Assembly: GCA_949752795.1 (NCBI GenBank)
Contig: OX457068.1
Coordinates: forward strand, 56,634,516-56,698,515
DNA from: Hyperoodon ampullatus
Taxonomy: Eukaryota > Chordata > Mammalia > Artiodactyla > Ziphiidae
Direction of reading: 5' to 3'
Length of the DNA stretch: 64,000 nt
Both the position numbers and the translations under genes were made by a program. Below are positions 1 to 10,259 of this stretch, piece by piece. The notes beneath the pieces were generated by a model. That model worked only from the letters and a program-made list of their open reading frames with translations, did not search any database and was not told the origin of the DNA. Numbering within the stretch: position 1 is the first letter of the stretch; every line of letters begins with the position of its first letter.

Positions 1-967
1 GAATTATCTATTTTATAGGAGAATTACCAATGCAATCCGCACTACTGATTATCCTGATCCTTATTTGTTCATAATATTTAGAGGAAAAAAATTGTAGAGG
101 AAAGGAAACTAAAAGGCAGAATTGAGGCTCCTGGGTCCAGCAGTACTGCTCCTACCCACCTGAACTCCGTGCTTAAACTTACAGATTCTATTTGTATAAA
201 GAGAGATTTTCCTTATAGCCAGACAGTACTCTAATTTTAATCTACAAGAGAAAAAAATTCCCATAGTCAATAATGAAAGTGAGCAGTTTTTATGTCCCCT
301 TTATTTCAGGGTCAAACAAATTAAAATAGGCTGATTAAAATGAAGTATGCTTCCCACAAGTAGGTGTTTTAACTTCTTGGCAGCATATGACTAATAGAGA
401 ATATTAGGTTTCTTTTCTTCCAGGCAATCAGATTATCCTATTTTTTCCCGTACATCTCTGCCAATATACCCTTTGCTGTTCATCTTCTAATCAAACTTTA
501 AATATCGCAGAGACTAGACTAGAGCCGAAGTCTTTTATTCTTTTTCCATACTCCTTAGGTGATTCCAGCTATGACCTCAATGGCCACATGTCAATATTTT
601 TCACTAGGCTAGATTACTTCAGTTTAAAATTCATCTGTTGCCAAATGTCTGCTTAATATTTCTGCAAATTCTGAACCTGGTTACCTCCACTGATACATGT
701 CAAAGACACGGGAATCAGTCTTGGCATCTTCCAGTCCCTATTCCATTCATCCTGATACATGTCACTTTGCCACTTAAAACACCTGAAAATATCCACACCT
801 TCTCATTTCTACTTTCACTCTGGGATAAGTTAGCATCAGCCTTCTAATATCCATTCTTGTCCTTAAATATTGACTCTCTACATTGCTGATTGAATTATTT
901 TGAAATAACAAACCATGATACTCCCTAGCCTGAAACCCTAAAGTATATTTTCATTTTTCTTAAAATA
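1..967. other. Non-genic DNA, possibly ancient LINE-derived
   Basis: No gene, RNA gene or young repeat is seen. The pyrimidine-rich plus strand from about 480 runs into the recognisable L2 at 968 and may be its more diverged upstream part. The 69-codon open frame at 638-847 has no recognisable domain and is likely chance. Confidence 0.45.
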
Positions 968-1832
968 CAGATGAAAATATTTGACCTAACCTACAAATTC
1001 CTCCACAGTCTAACCCTGCTTATCAAACTCACCTTGAATAAGTCTTTCCTTACTCTTGTGTTCTAACTACACTGTCTTTCTTTCTGGTTTTTGAATATTC
1101 TGCATTCTTTTCTATTTCAGGACCTTTGCTTACTCTGTCCACTAAGCCTGGACTGATCTTACACACTTTTGTCTCTCATTTACTTAGTTAATTCTGAATC
1201 ATGTTTTATGGTTTATCAAATTCCTTAAGGAAGTTTCTAGAGGCAAGATCAGTTTCCCTTATGTTTTAGTCTATTCGGGATGCTATGACAAAACACCACA
1301 GACTGGGTAGCTTATAACCAATGCAAATTTATTTCTCATGGTTCTGGAGGCTGGATATAAGAGATGAGAGGGTGTCAGCATGGCTGGGTCCTGGTGAAGG
1401 CTTGAAGCCTGCTGACTTCTCACCATGTCCTCACTTGATGGAAGAGGCAAGGTTGCTCACATGATTCTTTTACAATGGCACTAAATCCATCTGTGAGGGC
1501 TCCACCATTACGACCTAATAATCTACCAAGGGCCCATCACATTGGGCACTAGGATTTCAACGTATGAATTTTGAGGGGGACACAAATATTCAGATCACAT
1601 CACCTTATTTTATATCCTCATGGCACTTCTATCTACTTGACTCCTTTGTACAATTATTATAATAGTATTTAAGAAATTGTGCTATTAATACTCTTCTATG
1701 CTGGAATGTAAGTTATAAGAGAGTGTTTCTGTATTGGTCACTGTTTTAACCTCATAGCTTTTCCTACCACTGTATTTCCATGGCATGGAAAACAAGATCA
1801 ATAAATATTTGTTGCATTAATGATCAAGGAAA
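968..1832 (+). mobile_element. L2 LINE 3' fragment, split by an MLT1 LTR
   Basis: The plus strand has the L2 pattern of short pyrimidine-rich motifs: a 'cctacaaattcctccac' block near 990, a 'ggacctttgc' block near 1121, then after an interruption an 'aatgtaagtt' block near 1705 and the terminal 'caataaatatttgttg' motif near 1799-1815. The segment at 1266-1603 is a separate LTR inserted into it, so the L2 parts are about 968-1265 and 1604-1832. It is strongly diverged, as expected for an element that stopped moving before the mammalian radiation. The family call rests on motif order; the 5' limit is uncertain. Confidence 0.6.
1266..1603 (-). mobile_element. MLT1-type solo LTR (ERVL-MaLR)
   Basis: Read on the minus strand this has the order of an MLT1 LTR: the start 'tgatctgaatatttgtgtcc', the 'aaattcatacgttgaaatcc' block, a 'gggcc..ttggtagatta' block, then the 3' part with 'ctccagaaccatgagaaata' and 'agcataccca'-like remnants ending near 1268. 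No internal retroviral sequence adjoins it, so it is a solo LTR. It sits inside an L2 copy, with similar short motifs (ccttatgttt / ccttatttt) at the two junctions that may be degraded target-site remnants. Confidence 0.7.
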
Positions 1833-2822
1833 TAAAGAAAAATTTTCTTTTAGAACATTTATAGAAAGTGGTGGTCCACCTGGTGTCTAGTATGCTTTAA
1901 ATAAATTATCATCAACAGGAAGAATAATGTGGGTGACATTTTACAATCTTTCCTGGATCTAATCTCCTAACAATTCTCTCAAAAATAAATCCAAAGCTGG
2001 TTGCCCATTTTTACATTTACCCCTATTCATGTAACTCTCAGCAATCACCCTATTTTTTAGATTAAATCAAGGAAGTTGACATTAGAAAATCTTGCTCCAG
2101 ATACTTAGAAAATTGAGATAAGCCTCCAAGTTTCTAATTCGTATATTAAAAAAAGCAATGCCAATGAAATTTGTCTCTGGAGTGTCTAGGGCAGCAGCAC
2201 AGCGTCATAGATGTTCCATAGCATCCAGTGGAGTAGTAACCAAAGTCATCGAATATCACCCCAAAACTTTATTAACTTGGATATATTTTTCAGAAAGCCT
2301 CCAGGAGCAGGCAGAAGGCATTCTCCTATATGTACTACTCCACTGCAGAGAACTAAAGTTTAAACTAACAGCTACCTGACATTTCTGGAATTGCTACAGA
2401 TAAAAACTCTTTGATGATTTCAGCTTTCTGCTGCTTGCTTGCAGGCTTACAGAGAATAATTGTTACCATAAGAAACACTACTGAAATTGACAATAAACTG
2501 AATTTGGCTGGAAGTACATTGTAATTCTGTTCTATATTGGTGAGCTGCACTGCTGGGACAAGTGTTTGTTTAAAACCAAAACACCAAACAAAACCCTGGC
2601 TCTAATGAAAATGCAGAGAGAATCATCTTTGAGATATTTATGGCTACTATGATTAAAATTCTTTATTAGAAATATAACATTATCTGCTTCTTCAAGTGGA
2701 TTATTTGAGGAGTGTAAAATGCTCCCAATACACTTGGACATGTTTGAAATAGTACAGAAAAGACAAAGAGAAACAAGTGTGAGTGAGGTGTTTTGTGGAA
2801 AAGAGAGACATGGGTGCAGTAG
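1833..2822. other. Non-genic DNA, no recognised element
   Basis: AT-rich sequence with many stops in all frames. A weak MIR-like stretch may lie near 2020-2110. The 73-codon frame at 2158-2379 shows no domain and no codon pattern that would support a gene. Confidence 0.5.
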
Positions 2823-2838
2823 AAAAGAATGATAGGAG

Positions 2839-3050
2839 GGGTCTTCCCTGGTGGTGCAGTGGTTGAGAGTCTGCCTGCTGATGCAGGGGACATGGGTTCG
2901 TGCCCCTGTCCAGGAAGACAGATCCCACATGCCATGGAGTGGCTGGGTCCGTGAACCATGGCCACTGAGCCTGCGTGTCCGGAGCCTGTGCTCCACAATG
3001 GGAGAGGCCACAATAGTGAAAGGCTCGCGTACCAAAAAAAAAAAAAAAAA
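2839..3050 (+). mobile_element. CHR-2-type tRNA-derived SINE
   Basis: It starts with 'ggtcttccctggtggtgcag', which carries the Pol III A box, followed by the B-box region 'gggttcgtgccc' near 2892, the non-tRNA body, and a poly(A) tail. A perfect 16-bp TSD, aaaagaatgataggag, flanks it at 2823-2838 and 3051-3066, which is the L1-type insertion hallmark. Several body positions depart from the other copies, and an extra 'aca' sits before 'gatcccacatgcc', so it is moderately aged. The element is open antisense and creates a misleading 219-codon frame on the minus strand at 2532-3191. Confidence 0.95.
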
Positions 3051-3066
3051 AAAAGAATGATAGGAG

Positions 3067-3834
3067 AAATAGATATGAGAGGATAAAATATGTTGAGAAA
3101 AGTTATAAAAAGAGGAGGGATAGAGAAAATGGAGTAAATAATTGATTAAGATATCTATACATGATAAAAAATAGCCAAGTACAATTGTCATTATTTATTT
3201 ATTAGATTTTTTCCTTACATTCTACATATGTGTTTATCATTTTTCTGCTGGGATACTTTTAAATTATCCTTATTTCTATCTATATCTATATCTATATGAA
3301 ATCAATGTAATACCACCAACAGGATAACTTCTTCCCCACTAGAAGCCATTACTGTGGGTACTGAATTGTACTAATGAGTGATTTAAGTCAAGAACACAGT
3401 CTATTTTAGAGAATTCCAGAATATTGTATTGATCCCACATGGGTTAGTTAAAATCATGGAATCTTGCTAGATAGGGCTGAATCCTAGTTCAGTTAATATA
3501 AAAGTTTCATGTAAGGGTTTAGTTTCTTCCTTGCCATTTAATTCTCTGTAAGTTTACCATTATTCCAACACACATACCATAATAAAACATATTCCATAGC
3601 ACAAAACCAAAATCTTAAGGGAAAGGAGGCAAAAACAATCTTGAAGGCAGCAAATTTGATGTTATCTGGGCTTATTAGGATTTTTTGCCTGCTTGTTGAT
3701 ATTAGATATTTGTGATATACAAAACTTACCCATAAACAATAACATTTTTTATTAAATGGATCTGTGCTATCATGGTAAGTTTGTACCTAGGGTATTGCTA
3801 CTGGCCTTTTCAAAGGATCTCAATAAATAAGATT
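3067..3834. other. Non-genic DNA with a short TCTATA repeat
   Basis: No gene is visible. A short degenerate (TCTATA)n microsatellite lies at about 3276-3297. The rest is AT-rich and unclassified. Confidence 0.5.
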
Positions 3835-3836
3835 TA

Positions 3837-4070
3837 GGGTTGACCCTTGAACAATGCAGCTGGTAAGCTAGTCAACACTCAACAAAGTTGAAAATCCACA
3901 TATAACTTATAGTCTGACCTCCATTTACACAGTTACTCCTTAGCCTTGATTCTGAACCTATGGATTCAACCAACAACAGATCCTGTGGTATTGTAGGATT
4001 TACAATTGAAAAAAATATGCATATAGGTTGACTCACACAGTTCAAACCCCTGTTTTTCAAGGGTCAACTG
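3837..4070. mobile_element. Tigger/MER2-like nonautonomous DNA transposon
   Basis: The ends form terminal inverted repeats: 'gggttgacccttgaacaa' at 3837-3854 and 'ttcaagggtcaactg' at 4056-4070. A TA dinucleotide lies on each side (3835-3836 and 4071-4072), as expected for Tc1/mariner-pogo (Tigger) insertion. The 234-bp interior has no transposase frame, so it is an internally deleted copy mobilised in trans. Substitutions between the two inverted repeats indicate an old insertion. Confidence 0.85.
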
Positions 4071-4344
4071 TATATCAAAATTAGTCCTACACTTATTAAC
4101 TAAAGGGCAGCTGAAAGTAAAATGTTCTAAGATTCTCAAGAAGAAAAACACATTGTCACAAGGTAGCCCTGATTTAATAAGCAAATAGAAGATAAAAGGA
4201 TATAAAAGTATCTATACAAGAGAACAACGAAGAAAGATGCATTAACAAATACTGATTTGAGTCTTTACTCTTTTAGTTTAACTAGGGAATCAAAAGAGCT
4301 CCCCAAGTTACACTGAAGTCCCACAAATACTTTTCAGTCACTTC

Positions 4345-4576
4345 TTTTTTTTTTTTTTTTTTTTTTGCAGTACGCGGGCCTCTCACTGTTGTGGCTTCTC
4401 TCACTGTTGTGGCTTCTCCTGCTGCGGAGCACAGGCTCCGGACGCGCAGGCTCAGCGGCCATGGCTCACGGGCCCAGCTGCTCCACGGCATGTGGGATCT
4501 TCCCAGACTGGGGCATGAACGCGTGTCCCCTGCATCGGCAGGCGGACTGTCAACCACTGCACCACCAGAGAAGCCC
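4345..4576 (-). mobile_element. CHR-2-type SINE with an internal 18-bp duplication
   Basis: Minus-strand SINE: poly(T) at 4345-4366, then the reverse complement of the body, ending with 'accaccagagaagccc' at 4561-4576. The TSD is imperfect: tcagtcacttctt at 4334-4346 and tcagacacttctt at 4577-4589. The block tctcactgttgtggcttc occurs twice in direct succession at 4381-4398 and 4399-4416; other copies in the window have it once, so this is a copy-specific tandem duplication next to the poly(A) end. Confidence 0.94.
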
Positions 4577-4634
4577 TCAGACACTTCTTAATGACCCTGC
4601 TCTACTAACATACACCTGGTATTCATAATGCAAT

Positions 4635-4790
4635 GAATATTTATTGACTATGCTATTTATGAGGTGGTTACTGCACCATCATTTTCTAATATATTACATA
4701 TCTAACCTTCCCAACAACCCAATGGAGGGTTAGTAATCCTATTTTACAGAAGAGGAAAATTTAGGTCTGAAATTAAATAATTGGATCAAG
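4635..4790 (-). repeat. MIR-like SINE relic
   Basis: The minus-strand reading of the 'ctattttacagaagaggaaa' segment (about 4738-4757) matches the MIR core that normally reads '...tttcctcatctgtaaaat...'. The opposite end carries 'aatatttattgact', like the MIR/L2 3' tail. It is diverged and its boundaries are approximate. Confidence 0.5.
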
Positions 4791-5059
4791 AGTAATAACT
4801 ATGTGGTGGTAGAGGGTGACTTCTGAAATGGCTAGATGATAAACACAGCAAATTGTCTCTCTCAAAAGCAATAATAAAACTAGAAAAAATTGTCAAAACA
4901 GCAACTTCTGTATTCTGGATACTGATAAAGGGCAAACAGTGACCTGTGAAGCATTTATTCAAAAAAACTATTGAACTTTAGTGAAAAGAGGGAAGATCAG
5001 CTGTTTTAGCCTGGGGATGTTCCCATACTTAACCCAGGTTCATGACATTGAAATAAAAT

Positions 5060-7316
5060 AAAGGATAAGCGCCACATGATTATCTTAATTGATGTGGGAA
5101 AAGCATTTGACAAATTCAACACACCTTCAAAAATAAAGATTCTCAACAAACTAGGAATAGAAGGAAATTTCTTCAAGCTGATGAAAGACATTCACAGAAA
5201 CCATGGAGCTAAAATTACATTTAATGGTTAAAGGCTGACTATTTCCCCCTGAAATCAGTGACATGGCAAGATTTTGGTTCTTAGTACTTTTATTTAATAT
5301 TGTATTAGACATTCCAGCCAGTACAATCAAACAACAAACTGCAACAAGATCAGAAAACAAGAAGTAAAACCATCTTTCTTCACAGATGATACAAACTTGT
5401 ATTGAGAAAATCCTAAAAAATACTTCCCTCTCCAAAAAAAGAAAGAACAAATGAGGTCAGTGAGAATTCAGAATACAAGATTAATATAAAAAATCAATTG
5501 TATTTCTATATACTAGCAATGAACAATTCAAAAATGAAAATAAATTTATTCAAAATAGCACCAAAAAACTAAATGCTTAGGATTAAATCTAAGAAATAAA
5601 AGACCAAGGCTTATACACTGAAAACTACAAAACAATGCTAAGAGAAATTAAAGAGGATCTATATCAATGGAATGACATTAATGTTCATAAATTGGAAGAC
5701 TCAGTAGCCTGAAGGTGGCAATTCTTCCCAAACTGATGAATTGTTTCAGTGCAATCCCTATCAAAATCTCAGCAAGCTTTTCTTGCATAAATTGGTTACA
5801 TGATCAAAATTTATATGGAAATTCAAAGAACCCAAAATGCCAAAACAAGCTTGAAAAAGAACAAATTTGGAGGGTTACTTTTTTCCAAGTTTAAAACATG
5901 TTATAAAGCTATGGTAACGAAGACAATGTGTTATTAGCATAAGAGGGACAGATCAATGGAACAGAATTGAGAGCCAAAAAATAACTCATATTTACTGTCA
6001 ATTGACTTTTGATGAAGGTGTTAAAATAATTCCGTGAAGAAAGTATAAACTTTTCAACTTATTGTGCTGAGACAATTAGACAACCACACATAAAAAGATG
6101 AACTTAGATCCTTATATCACATTATATACAAATATTAACTCAAAATAGATTACAGACCTAAATAGATTAAAGACTTAGTTAAAGTTATAAACAGACCTAA
6201 ATAGATTAAAGACAGTTAAAGTTATAAAATTTCAGAAGTCATAGGAGAAAGCCTTTATACCTTGGGTAGGTAAAGATTTTTTATGCATGGCAACAAAAGC
6301 AGGATTCATAAAGGAAAAAATAACAAACTGGACAATCTCAAAATTAAGCATTTTGCACTTCAGAAGTCACCACAAAGAAAATGAAAACCAAGACATACCA
6401 CATATTGATAGAAAATGTTTGCAAATCACATATCTGACAAAGAATTTGCAGTGAAAATTTGAAAGGTAAGGAACACTTGCAGCTCAGTATTAAGAATATA
6501 AATAGCTAATTGTTGTAAATGGCAAAAGATTTAAATAGAAATTTTCCTAAAGGACAGTAGATAATTAACAAAATCATTAAAAGACATTCAACATTGTTAC
6601 TCATGATGGAAATTAAAATTCAAACCACAATGAGGTACAAGTTTACATCCTCTAGAATGGAGTGGCTACAACATAGATAATAACAAGTATTGGGGAGGAG
6701 GTAAAGAAACTGGAACACTCATATAATGCTGGTGGGAATGTAAAAACGTGCAGTCACATTGGAAAAAATTTGAAAGCTTTTTAAAATGTTAAGCAACATT
6801 TTATCATACAACTCTGTCATTTCTATTCTAGGAAACTGCCAAGAAAAATGAAAACATATGTCTACACAAAAACTTGTACATGAACATTCACAATAGCCAA
6901 AAAGTGGAAACAACTCAAATATCCATCAACTAGCTAGTGAATGATTAAACAAAATGTCATATATCCATACAATGGGATTTTATTCAGAAATAAAAAGGAA
7001 CAAACTGCTAATACCTGCTACAACATGGATGAACCTCAAATATGTTATGCTAAGTGAAAAAGCTGGATGCAAAAGAACAAATATTGTATGTGTCCATTTA
7101 TATGAAGTACCCTGGACAGCCAAATCTGTAGAGACTTGAGAATGGGAACAAGAAAAGACTTCAAAAAAGCATACAAAATCTCTTTAGGCTGATGAAAATT
7201 TTATAAAACTGGATCGTGGTGATGGTTGCATAACTTTTAAATTTATTAAAAATCACTGAATTCTACTAAGAGTGAATTCTATGGTACATAAATTAGACCT
7301 CAACAAAACATTTTTT
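5060..7316 (+). mobile_element. Old L1 fragment: 3' part of ORF2 plus 3' UTR
   Basis: From about 5090 the plus strand shows recognisable L1 reverse-transcriptase segments, for example 'attgatgtgggaaaagcatttgacaa' codons near 5090 and a 'ttcttcacagatgatacaaac' region near 5378-5398 that encodes an F-x-D-D-type catalytic block (here S/T-D-D). The order continues through the RT thumb and C-terminal region to 'gaaataaaaaggaacaaactgct' near 6989. The 3' UTR includes 'actggatcgtggtgatggttgc' near 7209 and ends in an A-rich stretch at about 7316. Stops and frameshifts are dense, so it is dead. It looks like an older L1M-grade element, clearly older than the L1 copies at 28-43 kb. Sequence from about 4817 to 5060 may be a rearranged upstream L1 part, but I am not sure. 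Confidence 0.8.
6152..6227 (+). repeat. Two-copy tandem repeat, unit 37-39 bp
   Basis: The unit starting 'acagacctaaatagattaaa' occurs at 6152-6190 (39 bp) and 6191-6227 (37 bp, lacking a 'tt'). It lies inside the old L1 ORF2 remnant and duplicates a block that other L1 copies carry once. Confidence 0.9.
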
Positions 7317-7324
7317 TTATTAAT

Positions 7325-7560
7325 AGCTACAATTTATTGTCCACGTCTTTGTTCTGTGCAACAATCAAAATGCTTTAAACAGATTTTGTTTAATCATCAA
7401 ATCTTCAGAAATATTTATTATTCTGATAATGAAGCTGAAACTCAGTGAAGTTAAATAACATGTTGTATCTTTTTCAACTTGTAGGTTAGTGAATTTGAAC
7501 CTACTCCTAAATTAAAACTCCATGACTTAAATCACTGTTATACTGCTTAGAATCTCAGAA
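7325..7560 (-). repeat. MIR-like SINE relic
   Basis: The segment 'attattctgataatgaagctgaaactcag' region (about 7419-7445), followed by 'gttaaataacatgttg', matches the reverse complement of the MIR core. The length of about 235 bp fits a nearly full MIR. It is highly diverged and adjoins the L1 tail. Confidence 0.5.
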
Positions 7561-7619
7561 TAATTCCTCAGTCACGCTACATATGCAGTTCTCTTGTAAT
7601 ATGCATGACACTCTTCTGT

Positions 7620-8012
7620 TACGGGCTAATTTGTGATTCCCCAAAATTCACATGTTGAAGCCCTAACCTCAGTATATCAGAATATGACTGTAGTTGGAAA
7701 TAGAAAATTTAAAGAAGTGATTAAACTAAAATGAGGTCTTTAGAGAAGGCTATAATCCAATCCTTATAAAAAGAAGAAATTAAGACACACAGGGAGACAC
7801 CAGGGATGCAAGACAAAGGGGAAAATATCATGAGGAAAGAGAGCAAGAGGGTAGTCATCCACAAGGCAAGGAGAGAGACCTCAGAGGAAACCAAAGCTAT
7901 GGGCACCTTGATCTTGGACTTCCAGCCTCCAATGTTGTGAGAATTAGAATTCTTGATATTTAAACAATCCAATCTGTGGTATTTGATTATGGCAGTCCTA
8001 GAAAACTAATAC
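7620..8012 (+). mobile_element. MLT1-type solo LTR (ERVL-MaLR)
   Basis: Plus-strand order is typical of an MLT1 LTR: 'ttacgggctaatttgtgatt' at the start, 'aaaattcacatgttgaagcc' near 7644, 'tccttataaaaagaagaaat' near 7760 (TATA-box region of the LTR), 'ccttgatcttggacttccag' near 7906, and the 3' end 'cagtcctagaaaactaatac' at 7993-8012. No internal region follows. Purine-rich middle part and dispersed substitutions indicate great age. Confidence 0.75.
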
Positions 8013-8015
8013 AAC

Positions 8016-9685
8016 TTCTAAGGCCATAATATAGTGGGGTCCACAAGACAGAATAAATATCGAAAACTATTTAGCAAAATAAAATTTAGGGAATAATCAT
8101 TTCTTTATTCTGTCTTTCTTTTAAATATCCAATTTTTCTACTACATTGATATGGTTTGATTATCATTTATACTGTTAATGCATAATAAATTCTGGGCAAT
8201 TGAATATTTTCTGAAGACCTAAATTAATGAATTGGTGCACATATATTCAGGTCATTACAGTTTTTTCACTCAGATGTAAGTGTTCCTAAATTTCTATGTA
8301 TTTGTTTGTTTCCCTCATATCCCCTATTCATTCATTTTTTTAAACCATTGAGGTACCTCTAAGGCAAATTTTGGTTATTGGTCTCAGCAGTAACCCAGAG
8401 GGTTACCTGAGCATTCAGTGTACCTCTATTTAGTCACAGTAGAACTTAGAACTTGAAAAAGATATAGAAAACCTGTAGATATTCATACAAACACACACTC
8501 CTATAGCTTAGTCCTTCTCTGTGTCTGTATCGATTTCTCCTATAGACCTCATAATGTGCCCTGAAAATTAAATCATCTATTTAGTTCCAATATGACTTAA
8601 GAATTTAATTGGATTTGTAGGCAGTAATGTATGTAATATTAATGGATACTTTTCAAAAGTAGCTAATTAACAGCTGACCTTTAATTTTCCTTTTAAAGAA
8701 AAGGAACTGAGAATTAAAAACAAACAAACAAACAAGAAAGGAAACAAAATAAATTTCAAAACTTTTTCTCCCCTCCTAACAGTGGTGTAAATTTAGTTAG
8801 CAGAAAGACAGCATCCATCAGGGACGTTTGAGGAGCTATGTGATACAATATGTATCTGATTACCTTATGCCTATAAAAATGGCTAAATAATTAAATGCAA
8901 TTCAATAAAAATGTACTTTCAATGGGAAACTTAGGAGTGGGGTGATAGATTAAAAGCTTCCCATAACACAAAGATTTTACAAGATACTGCCATGAAAATT
9001 TAGAGTAAAATATTACATTTTGTTTCCTCTTTTATGTGGCTAGATTTCTTCATTTTGTGTTGTTTTCATAACAGCTCTGAATAACTATATACTACATTAT
9101 TTTGGTGCTTTGCTATATTGTACAAGTTCAGTGTTATTATTACAGTTAAAATACACAGACAGGGTTGCCTTCTTTGTGAGATCACCTTCCAAAAGTTTGA
9201 TTCTACCTTGCCTGAGACCCTATCCATGTGGGCTAACCTTTCATTTATCCATAAAAGATTAATGGTTTTGTTTTCCTCTGGCCCAGAATCAGAATCTTTG
9301 GCCCCTCCTAGAATTGAATTCTCATGTTATTCAAAGTATGTTGGTGGGTTTATACAATTCCCTAGTGGGAAGGGATTTGTCTCTGAAAAAAGTACTTGAA
9401 ACCATCTTCCCTAATAGGCCCCTTTGTTGACAGGCAAAACAGAGAACCCAAGGACTAAATGGGCTGTGAAAATTCAGCCACAACCTTTATCTAAAAGCTG
9501 CCCCTTTAGGTCAGCAGTGAGGTTAGCTAGTCTGGCCATGTGGGGGCGCCACTCTGCTCTAACATTCTATTTTGTGAATGAATGAAACAGTTATTTATCT
9601 TACATGATGCCTAATAATGTACCTACCTCATTTGTTATATTCTTTCATCTAAATAATTGCCTAAACTAATTCAAAATCTATTTAG
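8016..9685. other. Non-genic DNA, mostly unclassified
   Basis: No gene is supported. A small (CAAA)n tract lies at 8717-8735. The 93-codon frame at 9118-9399 has no domain, no upstream promoter that I can identify, and no conserved residue pattern. Confidence 0.5.
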
Positions 9686-9689
9686 AGGT

Positions 9690-9812
9690 CCCTGGATCAC
9701 CTGGATCACTTTCACTTTGAGTGTCTGTTTAACATACAAATTTCTGGATTCTGCCCCAGAATCAGATTCTGCTTTCTTAACCATGCTGATGTTTGGGAAC
9801 CACTGCTTTTAT
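9690..9812 (+). mobile_element. MER5/MER20-like hAT-Charlie relic
   Basis: The central block 'ttctggattctgccccagaatcagattctgc' region (9741-9772) and the end 'tttgggaaccactgctttt' (9791-9809) fit the short nonautonomous hAT-Charlie elements of the MER5 group. It is diverged, and the 5' end is poorly preserved. Confidence 0.55.
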
Positions 9813-10124
9813 GATTAGATTTAAGCTGCATAGGGTCTTCAATAGCAGTTCTCCTCAGAGAGTAGATGCATCTTGTACACTTTAAGCACCTAAATCTTAT
9901 AACCAAATGTCACTGAGGAAAAGGTTGAGGATTGAAAATCATATCACAAGGAGTTGTCCCTGGAGCATCTTACTGGTCAACCCATTTGATTTCAGTCTCG
10001 GACCATCACTTAGATTCTTGAAGGAAATTCTGATTGTTTTCATTTTGCTAATGGACCATTAAAGCCAGCTTATTGATTTGAGGAAGTTTTCCTTGAAAAA
10101 AAATCACTAGTAGCCAAAAGACAT

Positions 10125-10250
10125 GGATTCTAGTCTTAGGTTTGCTGCTTACAGCCCCTCAGGCCATTGGCAAGAAAGTTACTATGTGCCTCAATTTCCT
10201 CACATGTAAATTTAAACTTTGATAATGCTTGCCTAAATTATGCCTAGTGA
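10125..10250 (+). repeat. MIR-like SINE relic
   Basis: The order 'ggattctagtcttaggtttgctgctt', then 'ctatgtgcctcaatttcctcacatgtaaat' (10182-10211), follows the MIR core (variable region, then the conserved 'cctcagtttcctcatctgtaaaat' block). Strongly diverged. Confidence 0.6.
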
Positions 10251-10259
10251 ACTGGATTA

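Noticed and set aside
2532..3191. 219-codon minus-strand ORF, the longest in the window, as a possible gene
   Set aside because: It runs through the antisense strand of a CHR-2 SINE including its poly(T), with no domain and AT-rich flanks on either side. The same peptide segments recur at every other CHR-2 copy.
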